Shown here: piece after piece, positions 45,591-55,907 of the stretch
Layout of the letters: each line of letters starts with the position of its first letter
How positions within the stretch are numbered: the stretch's first letter is position 1
From: Aegilops tauschii subsp. strangulata
Taxonomy: Eukaryota; Streptophyta; Magnoliopsida; Poales; Poaceae
DNA length: 64,000 nt
NCBI RefSeq assembly: GCF_002575655.3
Contig: NC_053040.3
Location: forward strand, 458,848,780-458,912,779
Reading direction: 5' to 3'
Position numbers and translations under genes: made by a program
The notes under the pieces: generated by a model
Told to the model about the DNA's origin: nothing
The model's database searches: none
Seen by the model: the letters and a program-made list of their open reading frames with translations, nothing else

Positions 45591-48479
45591 CTACCTCTTC
45601 CTACCACGTCGCGTGCCCTTCTTCGCCTTAGCACTTCTTGTTTTTGGTTCTACTACACACACAAGTTCACTGATCATCTTGGTTTTCTTCACTGGTCTTT
45701 TCAACACCTCGCCAACACCCTCGTGATCAGTGTCTTCAGTCTCAATGTTGACAGCAGTTTTAGTTTCTTCGGTGTGTACCTCAACATGGGTTTCTTCAGT
45801 CTGAACCTCGACACGCTCAGGTTCAGTTTCAACCTCGAGAGCAGTTTCTTCAGTCTGAATGTTGACTGCAGCAAGATTTTTTTCAGTCTGCTCAGGCTCA
45901 GGCACACTTCTGTTCTTTCTACCGCCATTGACTCTTGCTTTTTTTGTTGGCCAACACTGTTCAACAACAAGGGGCTGACTTGCTCGCTTCCTCCTGGCCA
46001 TTGGGAAAATGTTATAGATATAGTAATTGGAAAAAAGCACCAGATCAAAACACAAACAAATACACAAGAACATACTTTGGCTTATCAGGAGTGTAACGGC
46101 ATTTGACAGATCCCACTCTGTGCCCAAGTTCCTGGCACAACTTGCATCTGTTTTTGTTACCTTTTTGGGCCCTTTTTGGCTTTCCATCTTTCTTTCCCTT
46201 CTTACTACTCCCACCTTTCTCAAACCATGCCTTGAATCTACTCTGTTTAGGCCTGCCAGCCTTTCTTTTCGTCAAGGGAGGACACATGGAAAATTCAATG
46301 TCCACTTCATGCCACTGAGACTGATCTGTAAGTGCTGGAATTGGAGTAGCATATGCAGCTTTGAATCTTGCTACCGAATAATATTCATGCAAATATGGGT
46401 GCATGTTTATCTTCGGTTGGGATGCTAAGAAGAGAATGACATGCTCACATGGTTTACCAGTGTGTTGCCACTCGAGGCAAGTGCAATCATGCAATTCAGT
46501 GTTAACAACATGTCTCCTTCCAGTTTTGTTATCTCTAACTTCAGCACCCCAAGGTGAAGATTTTTCAACAAACAAATGTGAAAGACATCTGCTCCTATTG
46601 ACCACCTGTTGTACCACTGCTGGAAGCTTATCACCTTGCAGACAATCACCTATCCTTCTTCTCAATTCCCACAACCGCATGAGCATGATCCTGATTTGGT
46701 CAACCATGTCATGCACAGGCAAATCTTTTAACTCCTTCACCTTATTGTTGAAACTCTCTGCCAAATTGTTGTTGATGTGGTCACACTTGATGGCAGTGTT
46801 GAATGCTGACCTGTACCATAACAAAGAATGGTAGGTGTTCAGCCATGGACCAAACTCATCACATGCTGCCATTATCTTATCAAGATGATATTTGTGTGTC
46901 TGTCTAGTGTAAGATCTTGCTGCTGGCCACATGCGCCCAAATTCTTCTCCTCTAAATTTTTTGATCAAATTCATCCACAAATGACCGAAGCACTCCCTCT
47001 GCTCAGCATGTGGGAAAACATTTTTCACTGAATTTTCAAGCCCCTTACATGCATCTGTGTGTATAGCCAAAGGTGACACTGGCCCTAGGCATCTTTTCAA
47101 CTGGATCATGAACCATGTCCATGAAGCATCTGTTTCTGACTGAAACAAGCCAACAGCAATAGGAAACATCCGGTTGTGTCCATCTAGAGCATTGCATGCT
47201 GCCAACTGACCATTCCACTTGCCTGTCAAAAATGATGAGTCTATACTCAAATATGGACGGCACCCTGCTTTGAACCCATCGATGCAAGGCTTCAAAGCCA
47301 TAAAAACTTGGAGAACTTGACTTCACCTTCGGCTGATACCTCTGTATCTATCTCCACAACACTGCCAGGTGACCTCTTTTCCACCTCTGCTTTGAAGTTG
47401 TAAAGCATCCTAAATGTATTTGCCCAATCACCATATAAATTTTTCATTGCCCTTTGTTTTGCCTTCCACACTGTGGTATATTTCAGTTTAATGGGGTACA
47501 TCTTTTCCAAGTCTACTTTGAGTTTCTTGGCAGTAGTGTTTGGTGTTTTGGCTAAAATTGGGGTGATTTTTTCTGCAACCCAAAGTTGTGATGTCATGGT
47601 TGATACTCTCTGTGAACTTGTAATACAAGTATGTTGATTGGGGATTTGGTTAGCCCTGACAGTACTTCCATCAGGTTGCAGTCTAGCAGATATGTACCAC
47701 TTGCAAGGCTTCACACTACCATCAAATCCTCTGCACCTCACATAAAACTTTTTTCTATCAGTCCAAACAGTCTTGGCATCAAACTCATGTTTCACTGCAT
47801 AAGTCTTGAAACACATCCTAAACTCCTTCATGCTTGGGAACAACTTGCCTACTTCAATGATAGGGTTTTCTTTGTCATACACATGCACCAGCTCATCATC
47901 ATGTGCATCATCTACTTCATCCACAGCTTGTTCCATCAACTGTCCATCTACTTCTTCATCAGCATTAGCAGGCAAACTAGATTCGCCCCTCTCCTGCTTA
48001 TCTCTGTCATCGACTGGAATGCCAAAAAGTTTGGCCATCTCAATGTCAGGCATTGGTGCAATGACCAAATCAGTAGGCTCATCTAATTCAACTACATTCC
48101 AATCAACAGTTGCTGCAGTTTCAGTTTCAGTTCCAGTCACCTGTCCCTCTTCGGCTATTATTGTAAGTTCAGTACACATGGGAATCAATGGCCTCTCTGT
48201 AACCCAATCATCATCTACCATCTGCGCAGCCAATTGTGATGGCACATATCCAACCTTCGAAAAAATGTTCAGATCAACGAGCTCAGCAAAAAAATTAGCC
48301 CGTTTGCTTGTCCAGCCGTTTTGCCGATCGATTTCTTCAACAATCTGTTCACCATCTTCTATTCTCACATACTCTCCTTTCCAATCATCAAACCGCAACA
48401 GTGATACTTCTTGCTCTGGACCCCAAACAATATTCTCCCCAAATTTTTCCACCCATTTCTTCACTGCCGTCTCTCCCAT
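45591..48479 (-). pseudogene. MULE transposase (MURA-like), one frameshift
   Basis: The frame 48479-47292 carries an acidic N-terminal part and the MuDR N-terminal zinc-binding region (FPSMKEFRMCFKTYAVKHEF, then VRCRGFDG and CKWYISARL). The frame 47301-46045 carries the MULE catalytic domain: D in YLSIDSSFLTG, D in HTDACKGL, C/H in RECFGHLW, E in NNLAESFNNK. A SWIM finger (CTCLEW, CEHV) and a CCHC-like knuckle (CKLCQELGH) follow. The two frames differ by one base in a T run at about 47298 (FSKFLWL against FSKFFMALK). After YTPDKPK a GT-AG intron (about 46078 to 46003) leads to a last exon with basic NLS-like ends and repeated EVQTEETHVEVHTEE, ending at TGA 45591. Upstream, coding-like sequence (FELIVNFFPSKAKLVDD) continues in frame beyond a TAG near 48506. 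Confidence 0.88.
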
Positions 48480-48775
48480 GTTCTGTAGAACTTGTGGATC
48501 AATCTATGTAAACTCAACCTCCCATTTAACAATTGTGTCTCTCTCAATGTTCTGTATGCTATCATCAACTAATTTTGCCTTTGATGGAAAGAAATTGACT
48601 ATTAATTCGAAGGTCCGAGCGGCAGCATCCCCTCTGTCAGTGGCGGACAGTGTGAGCCCGTGAGAAAGAGCAGACGAGGCCACCCCCTAATTGCATGCAA
48701 AGTTGGATCGGAGAGAGGCGCATTACCTATTCGAAGTTGAATCTTGTGGCTCCATCTCAGTATGCCCACGGGCTC
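48480..48775 (-). pseudogene. Possible original N-terminus of the MULE transposase
   Basis: Beyond the TAG near 48506 the same frame is open back to about 48690 (VASSALSHGLTLSATDRGDA, then IERDTIVKWEVEF). Farther upstream an ATG near 48755 starts MEPQDSTSN followed by GTAATG, a possible first exon and intron, although the phase does not join simply. If right, the stop and the frameshift together inactivate the gene. Confidence 0.4.
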
Positions 48776-49087
48776 CCCTCACAACCTATCGATTCCGCAA
48801 GTGAAAACAGAGGAACGAGCTGAGATCTACGGGCCCGAGAGAGGAATGGGAGGGCGACTAGGGTTTGAATTCACTCACCATTTTCTTATGATGAAGGCTC
48901 CGCTGCCGTTGAGAACGAGGGCTCCGCCGCCGCCACCGAGAACGCAAGATCCGCCGCCACCGGAGAAGAAGGGGGGCAGAGTGGCGGGCCCGGCACGGTC
49001 GGGCGGCAGGGCACGGTCAGCTGTTTTGAGGAACAATAAGTTGGACCCACATGTCCTAACATAAACGGGCGGGCTTGGTTGACGACC

Positions 49088-49224
49088 AATTTAACCACAT
49101 TTAACACCCCATGTGGCCCTGGGCTATTTACACGCTCAAATGTGTCGCACCACAGCCATTCGCTCGAACAACGTCGCACTCTTGCCAATTCACCTCAAAA
49201 ACGTCGCACAGGAGCTATTGGCCC
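49088..49224 (-). repeat. MULE right terminal inverted repeat
   Basis: The reverse complement starts GGGCCAATAGCTCCTGTGCG and carries the same GTGCGAC words as the left repeat. It lies about 600-740 bp upstream of the main transposase ATG. Confidence 0.93.
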
Positions 49225-49283
49225 ATTTCAGAATCGGACAACGTAACATTGGATGAGCGATTTTGCCCATTTTGTCACAAATA
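49225..49283 (-). mobile_element. LINE copy 2, 59-bp piece (piece 2 of 4) between MULE and Helitron 2
   Basis: This short piece encodes, on the minus strand, the zinc-knuckle region CDKMGKIAHPMLRCPILK of LINE ORF1. It is bounded by the MULE duplication (49225-49234) and by the A preceding Helitron 2 (49283). Together with 55908 onward it restores YCYICDKMGKIAHP. Confidence 0.92.
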
Positions 49284-49694
49284 TCTCTACTCCTAATGTC
49301 TCAGTTGGTAGTCTCCGTTCCGAGTTTATTTTCGTCCCACCATTTTCGTCCCATCATTTTCGTCCGGGTTTTTTTCGCTGGTTTTTTTCGTCGTCCTTTC
49401 CTAACCCACGCACTAAAAAAACCTACGCTCCTCTCGATCCCCTCGACGCACGCTCCTCTCGCCGCTGCGGACCTGACAGCGGAGGGGCGATCTCGCCGCC
49501 GCGGACCTCAAATTCCCCTTATCAGATCTGGCGGAGGGAGACCCTATGTCGAACCCTCCCTACCTCTCGTTCCTCCATCCCCGTCGAGCGCCGCCGCCCT
49601 CTCCCCGATCCAGATCCGCGCCCCATCTTCTGGCCTACCTCTTGCTGAAGTCGTGGTGTTGGTGGTCAGGGCCCGATCTCTGTGGCGGATCTGG

Positions 49695-50034
49695 ATGGAG
49701 GGCGGGGGCGAGCTCGCCGTCTCCCTCGCGCTCGACGCCAGCGGGGACGCGGGCTTCGACGCGGCCGCCTACATGGGCGCGCTCCGGGCGCGGCGCTTCG
49801 GGAGGTGGATGCGTTGGTCGCCGCGGATGGCATCCACGCACGACCTCGTGACACAGCGAGTGCATGATTTTGTTCTTTTGAGTCTCGCTCCATCAGAAAA
49901 AGAAAGAGACGATGAATTTCCTCTTGAAATCGCTCAAATTGGGCTTACTCTTTGCTTCCCCTCTGCCTATAGGAACTTCGCCAAACTTCCGATGGGCGTC
50001 GTGTGCGCCACAGACATGCAGTTCAAAGGCAGAG
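49695..50034 (+). pseudogene. Captured exons of a biotin-protein ligase (holocarboxylase synthetase) gene
   Basis: Exon 1 (49695-49855) starts MEGGGELAVSLALDASGDAG and contains FGRWMRWSPRMASTHDLVT. Exon 2 (49973-50034) reads NFAKLPMGVVCATDMQFKGR. This matches the biotin-ligase catalytic start, in which SPR.ASTHD is followed by the lysine-containing QFKGRGR biotinoyl-AMP loop. The intron has a GC donor (CA/GCGAGT) and an AG acceptor (CTATAG). Exon 2 ends AGAG before GTGCGT, a plausible donor for a third exon that is not found. Only the N-terminal part of the domain is present, so it is a gene fragment carried by Helitron 2. Known role of the full enzyme: attaching biotin to carboxylases. Confidence 0.78.
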
Positions 50035-50854
50035 GTGCGTCAAATATGTATTGCAATTGGTGCTTGTATTTGTTGTCCCTTTTAGTGTGTATCTCTGATG
50101 ATTTTTCGATGAGCGGCTTCAGTTTTTGAGAGCATACACAGTAGGTACTTATGTGCTAAGAATTTTGATGGGTAATCAATCTTAAGAGAGTAAAAGGATT
50201 GTTATGATTTTTCTCACGACTAAATGACACAACGGCAGATTTTTTATCTACACGAGAACATACAGATTCGGTAGCACACCTAGAACCAGAAAGTGCCAAG
50301 AACATAACAGGCAGTAGTGACTTGACAATACAATAAGCTAAACTGTTGTTATGATTTCTGTTGTAACAAGTTGAAGTTATTAAAAAATAATAATTGAAGT
50401 TTCTTCTAACAGCACCAACTTCAGTTCAGTTGTTAGAAAATATCTTCAGTTCAAGATTTAGGAACAATCAGTTGGCTTAACTGTCAGTCTGAAACCAACC
50501 ATTCTTTTGTTGCAGTTCAGTTAACTCAAGCTATTACAATTCACTCAGCCGCGGCGTCTCTAGGGGCAGCGGAAGAACCGTGGGTGTGATCCATGAGCAC
50601 AGACGCGCAGATCTGTGGGGAAGCAACATGCAGACATGGATGGAAGATGGGAGACCTAGCTCTAGCTGCCTGAGCTGTCCACCGGCAAGATGAACCCACA
50701 AGCGCCGTGGTGGACAAAGAGGTGTGTTCCCAAAAACTTTTTGTCTTGTGTCTGGCATGCTTGAAATTGCTGAATTGAAAAGTAATGTAGGGTGGGTGGA
50801 TGTGTGAAATTAATATATTGGATTTGCCAGCCGTGAGTACTGCTAGATCACTGA

Positions 50855-50960
50855 TGGTGCTCTGTTCCTTATGTTGTTTGTCTCTGCATCTATAGAGCTT
50901 TAGCAAATGGTGCTCTGTTCCTTATGTTGTTTATCTCTGCACCTATAGAGCTTTAGCAAA
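50855..50960. repeat. 53-bp tandem duplication in Helitron 2
   Basis: Two copies (50855-50907 and 50908-50960) starting TGGTGCTCTGTTCCTTATGT, differing at two positions. Confidence 0.9.
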
Positions 50961-53030
50961 TGTACATACTGATTCAGGCATGCACTAACTCTGATTGATA
51001 CTACAAATGCACACATGGTTGTGTAATTTTTTTTCCTCGAATACACACGAGTGTGCGTACAATATTAAAGGAGGGGATGGGGGTAAAGAGATACAATCCC
51101 AACTGCCCACATTATCTAAGCTCTAAATCTCGCGTCTGCCCACGTTGCCAAAGCCCCAAGGAAGGCTTCGACTCTCCCTTCAGGATGCCCGCTCTCTTGG
51201 GGACTTTGTGTAAATTGGTAACTATCTTAGTCAGTTATAGAAGTAGTATTAGCGGTGTGAAATTACATCTTTTGTGGAGACGCTAGCACTGAGAAATTGT
51301 TGGCATATTTGGTTAAGGATAAGGTCTGGAAATGGAGGTTTGTTTTTATAAGTAAGCTGTATTTCATTCTACTCCTGCCATTCTCAGCAATAGATAAATT
51401 ATAAAATGTATGTACGGGTAGCCATGTTATGATTGATGCTACAACACACATAATTATATACTAAGTACTTATCTTCAGAATTTTCTGCATTGTCTAATGT
51501 GTGCATCTGTACTTGTTGCTGTTGTTGTGCGTGGAAGATAAAAGGGAGCAGGACATATGAGTTTGTACTGATAATGACACATCTAAAATATTTTATTTGG
51601 TTTAGTTATCTGGCCATACATTTTTTTTTGTAACAACGCGCTGACGGTGGCGGCAGCAGTTCAGTGCGGCGAGACGGCCGGTGTGTGCGCTGGGGCACTG
51701 GCGAGACTCCCTGACAGGCATATTCTGGTGACTACTTGTGTTCTCGTGAAATCCATCCTCTGATTACATTGTTTCGGCATGTTTAGCTGGAAGGAACCAC
51801 TACCATGTCCACCCAAAAAAGGGAAGCCAACATCAGGGAGTTCTATGGTAACTAAACAAACGTCCTGAAGAATGTAGAAAAACAGGACAAAAAAGCATTT
51901 GTGGTTTGGATATGTGATACTGAAAAATTCCCACTGTTTATCTACTACAGCTGTGATATTTCCTTCCCTCGTGTAACTGGAACAGGGGAGCAACATGGTC
52001 GTCTCCTGCAATGCCGATGGGTGCTGAGATTATGATGTTTGGTTTATTTGTTGAAAGTTACAGCCCATGTTTCATGATTTATTTGCCGCAGGTTAATCAT
52101 GATATTTTGAACTGCTCTGACAATTGCTTACTGTCTGCATCTCTTACTTTTCAACTTGCTGCATAAACAGATATACACCATTAGAATCTGTTTCTACAAT
52201 ATATTTACTTATTCAACATGTTTCAGTTATGCTTCTTTGAAAATCCAGTTGTAGATTGCAGTGAAGCCCCATTTAGATCTTGGCTCTAATATTATTCTTG
52301 TCTTATGACTCGTGGCAGATTGATATGCGATCCCATGACATAGCATATGTGGTACCGTGGTTGTCACATTTGGCGGTACTTCTGATTGTTTGCTAGATTA
52401 CGAGATAAAACCAAGTGCTTCTGCAACTCGGTTGCGGTTTTGATAGGAACATGAATACTTGTGACATGCCATGGAGCATGTTTGATTAAAAGGAGTAAGT
52501 CAACATACAGCTTGTTTCTTATGTTTTATTTAGAGAAAATGATTGTTCCTTGTGAGTCATTTTCTTCTACAAATGCAGCATAGTTGCTCCAATATATTGA
52601 GCAGGGAAGAAGTTTGTTACAAGCATTTTATAGAGTTGACGCAAGAGACATCCGACGGGATACATGGGTAGGGACTTCATGAAAGGCGGACTCCATTTAA
52701 TTCTTTCCAGCTGCTTACTGAACACCAAGCCCTATTTGATATGCTTAATGATTGTTATATAGGTGAAGGAATCAACGAAGAAGCTTCCGTTCTGCATGGT
52801 ATGTTAAGGGAAGAATATCCAAAGCAAACCTCCGCTACTTCTCTGTTCCCTTTCATTTGTCATGGGCAGGCAAATTGGTTAAAATAGTTATCGGCAGGGA
52901 ATACCTTAGGAAGGTAGGAAGACCTTAGGAAGAGCGGGTGGGAGGAAGGGAGGCTTGTGCTATAGACGTAGGCGAACAATGGTCCTTGGAAATTATTAGT
53001 ACTCTACAAAATGTCTGTCCCCTGTGACGC
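50961..53030. other. Helitron 2 interior, no gene assigned
   Basis: AT-rich sequence with isolated GC-rich patches (50550-50730, 51640-51730). No ORF carries a domain I recognise. Confidence 0.5.
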
Positions 53031-53034
53031 CTAC

Positions 53035-53165
53035 AATGAGCGAGAGAGGGTGGAAGGAAGGGAGAGCGGAGGAAGGAAGATGGGGATATATGTAGAGAGA
53101 GGGAGATCAAAGGAAGGGAGATGGGCATATATGTAGAGAGAGGAAGATCAGAGAGGGAGGGGAGA
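53035..53165. repeat. GA-rich imperfect tandem repeat
   Basis: Purine-rich run with two about 50-bp units sharing ATATATGTAGAGAGAGG and GGAAGGGAGATGGG words. Confidence 0.75.
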
Positions 53166-53204
53166 TTTACAGGACAATTGTTGTTGAGCCACTCAAATAT
53201 GTAT

Positions 53205-53237
53205 GTCTCTGTTGCAACGCACGGGCAATTAACTATA
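53205..53237 (+). other. Decayed Helitron 3' end inside Helitron 2
   Basis: GTTGCAACGCACGGGCAATT followed by AACTATAG resembles the Helitron 3' consensus seen at 55878-55907 (GCAACGCACGGGC, then CTAG). The left arm of the hairpin has degenerated (CTCTG instead of CCCG) and the end reads CTATAG. Interpreted as an old terminator that is no longer used. Confidence 0.5.
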
Positions 53238-53859
53238 GAAAAAATCAAGGCTATTTGTTTAAAATGACATTTATTCAGCGTGTTCCAACCTCTACATGCC
53301 TTAATTATAGAATAATCTAATATTATGATTTCTCCAGTAAGCAGTATACTAGGACTTTGAATTTGTGCTCTAGGAAAATTTGAACAGACATCGTCCACGC
53401 CGATAATTTCCTGTTACATCAGGTTGAACAATTTTGTTTATGTTGTGAGTGTGGTAAATATTCTTTACCACTGGCCACATATCTCACTTGTGTTGGTCCC
53501 CTAGAATATGTTAATGTTTAGTTTCCAATTTTTCATCTATCAAATATCAATGGACTTTACATGGTTTCTTGCAAAATAAAAAATAAAATAGACTCACATG
53601 GCTCGAGTTTGTTTGCTCAGGAGGTTTCTCTCATAGATTATAATAGTCTGTGGCTTAAAAGTATTGTCAGTGCTACAAACGTAAAACTGATGAAAGAAGA
53701 ACATATTTGTACCTTATTGCTGGCTGACTATACACACAAGAACCTCGAAACTCTCATTAATGCGTTACATATTTAGTTGCAATAGTATTTGATTTTTCAT
53801 GAAGCAATATGCTTACTGTTTCTTCATTCAGTTTCATGTGGCAATGACGCGTGGAGGAC

Positions 53860-54690
53860 GACGGTCACGAGCGCATTGTCGCAAGCTCACCGGAGGGAGG
53901 CACACATCTCATCCAATGGAAAAGCATGCTCCAAAAAATCCCTAACCCTCCATGGAGCCATTGCTAGGGGGCGACGAGATCAACGCCACCCACCACGACC
54001 ACCGAGTTGTACAATGTATGTCCTGGTGCTTCCCCAGAATCTTTCCCGCCTCTTGAGAGACCACATGGCGTTCTGGTGGCAGTTTTTGGCCAAGGCTGGA
54101 AGCCAAGAACACTTCTTAATTTTGATCATGGACTTGACATTGTGGTCGGCGGTGCATGGTGCAGTGCGGAGATTTCTTGCCTGGCGTATAACAATGCGTG
54201 TTCATTGGGGTAGCCTCTTCTCACGCACAAGTCTCAGAGAGGCAGACAGCGACAACTATTCAGAATAACCACAACAAAATTGTGACACAGGTGGTTAGTG
54301 GGAGAAGGAACCTGAGACCGCAGCCGATTCTGCTGCAAGGGTGGTGTGTAGAAGATAGTTAGCAAGCATATAAGTCACTCTGAAAAAAGTGTGTAGTTAT
54401 TGTTGTACTAGAGATCCATTCAGATATTTTCACTGATATGCATGGTTGAATAGTACTATGTGTCATATGTGAGAGTAATGTAATACAAAATGAAACATGG
54501 TGGACAGGGCTTCGTGACTGAGCTGGCGAAGAAGATGTCAGTGGTGGAAGCGGACATGTTATAGAAGATGTTGAGGGTGGCACCGGAGGTAATGGCCAAA
54601 TGGGGTTCCTCGGCACCGAAGAGAAGGATGCTGCAGCGACACCGACACGTACTGGGTTCCATTTCCAACCAGAGAGAACTTATGAACGGT
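53860..54690 (+). other. Coding-like patches of unknown origin in Helitron 2
   Basis: GC-richer patches at 53860-54230 and 54520-54680 stand out from the AT-rich context. One frame reads HGVLVAVFGQGWKPRTLLNF (near 54065); another reads ELAKKMSVVEADML, stop, KMLRVAPEVMAKWGSS (54520-54600). They may be captured host exons. No family is recognised. Confidence 0.3.
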
Positions 54691-55877
54691 GTGTGCGCGA
54701 TCCATTCATTCTTTCGTTTGATCTTTCCTTATTCCTCTCAACTCAGATTAATTTTATTTTGTAATTATGCATGATTTTGATGGATCAATAAATTTAGTGG
54801 CATTAATTGCAATGAGAAATATCGTATATCCATAAACTTCACTTTGTTGTTTTTCAGCTGAACATGATAGTTTGTGTCTTTTTGTTATGGACTTCAATAT
54901 GGTCGATGGTAGCTTGCTGAATAAAGCAAGACCCAACACATAATTTCATGCCGAGAGTTTGACCTGTTTAATTTTGTACGGAAAATATTTGCTGCTAATA
55001 ATGAGAAAGTTCTGATTTGTAAATGCAATATTCTTCCATGTATACGGAATTACAGATTGAACAAAATATAAGCCAAAGTTGAATCTCAAGCCTTAACTAA
55101 TACTAAAAAATAATATAGGTTTGGTATATGTGTAGAATAGGATATTTTTCCTTGAGAATCTACTAGATGAGGTGGTCGTTGTCGACATCCTTGTGAAAGT
55201 TCGCATGATCTTAGCACGAACCAACTCACAATGTTATCTCGAGCAATGCTTTATTCACTTAAGTATTTTTTTAGGAAAACACTAGGTTAAAAGCCTACTG
55301 TAAAAAATTATATGCAAAGTTATTATAACTGCCATTTATGATCACGAATGATCTTACTGAATGACTGTTCTCATGGCCTTCAAAGAAGAGATATACTAGA
55401 AGTTGAGTGCAGTTGGAGGGGCCTTAGTCCTTCTGAGCCAAGAAAAGTAGATGGGGCCTGTCCAAGCTTTGAATAGTAGATGGGGGGATGTTAAAATATT
55501 TTGTGATGCCATGGTTCTAAATGGTTAGGTATGTGTCGCAACCTGTATTCTTTCATGGGATGATTGGTCTTAAGCATAAAAAGCCATCCATGTGCCACCT
55601 ATCACTTGTAGTGCACAATACCGAGTTTTATGTTTTTGTACCACTTTCTTTATTTTCTGCATTAGATCTGACAGTATATGTTAGTGAATTACGTTTTTAT
55701 TGAAATAGATTACAAGTGAAGAGGATTTCAATTGTTTTTTGTATGTTATTGGCTATCTTTTCTATACGTGCGAAATTTGATATGCAATCAGTAACAACCA
55801 ACCCACAACGAATAGGAAGACATACTAATGCTATGAATAACCCAATATCAACAAAAGAATGTTCTTAATTTTTTAAG

Positions 55878-55897
55878 GCCCGTGGCAACGCACGGGC
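55878..55897 (+). other. Helitron 2 3'-terminal hairpin
   Basis: GCCCGTGGCAACGCACGGGC folds into a 7-bp stem (GCCCGTG/CACGGGC) with loop GCAACG. The terminal CTAG follows 6 bases later (55904-55907). Confidence 0.9.
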
Positions 55898-55907
55898 ACT
55901 CTACTAG

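Larger units (their letters stand above)
41465..49224. mobile_element. Mutator-like element (MULE), 7.8 kb, with long TIRs and 10-bp TSD
   Basis: Terminal inverted repeats of about 125-135 bp begin GGGCCAATAGCTCCTGTGCG at both ends. They are flanked by the perfect direct repeat ATTTCAGAAT (41455-41464 and 49225-49234); MULEs normally make 9-bp duplications, so one base may be chance. Removing the element restores LINE ORF1 as CPILKFPKPNAF. It holds a transposase gene (minus, 48479-45591), a convergent GRF-zinc-finger gene (plus, 41784-42442) and a 135-aa ORF (minus, 43735-43328). Confidence 0.95.
49284..55907 (+). mobile_element. Helitron 2 (non-autonomous), 6.6 kb, inserted in LINE 2 ORF1
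   Basis: It starts TCTCTACTCCTAATG after host A (49283) and ends CTCTACTAG (55907) before host T (55908), with the hairpin at 55878-55897. Joining host A and T restores the LINE frame HYCYICDKMG. No Rep/helicase gene is present. It contains two exons of a biotin-protein-ligase gene near its 5' end and several unassigned coding-like patches. Same orientation as Helitron 1. Confidence 0.93.
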
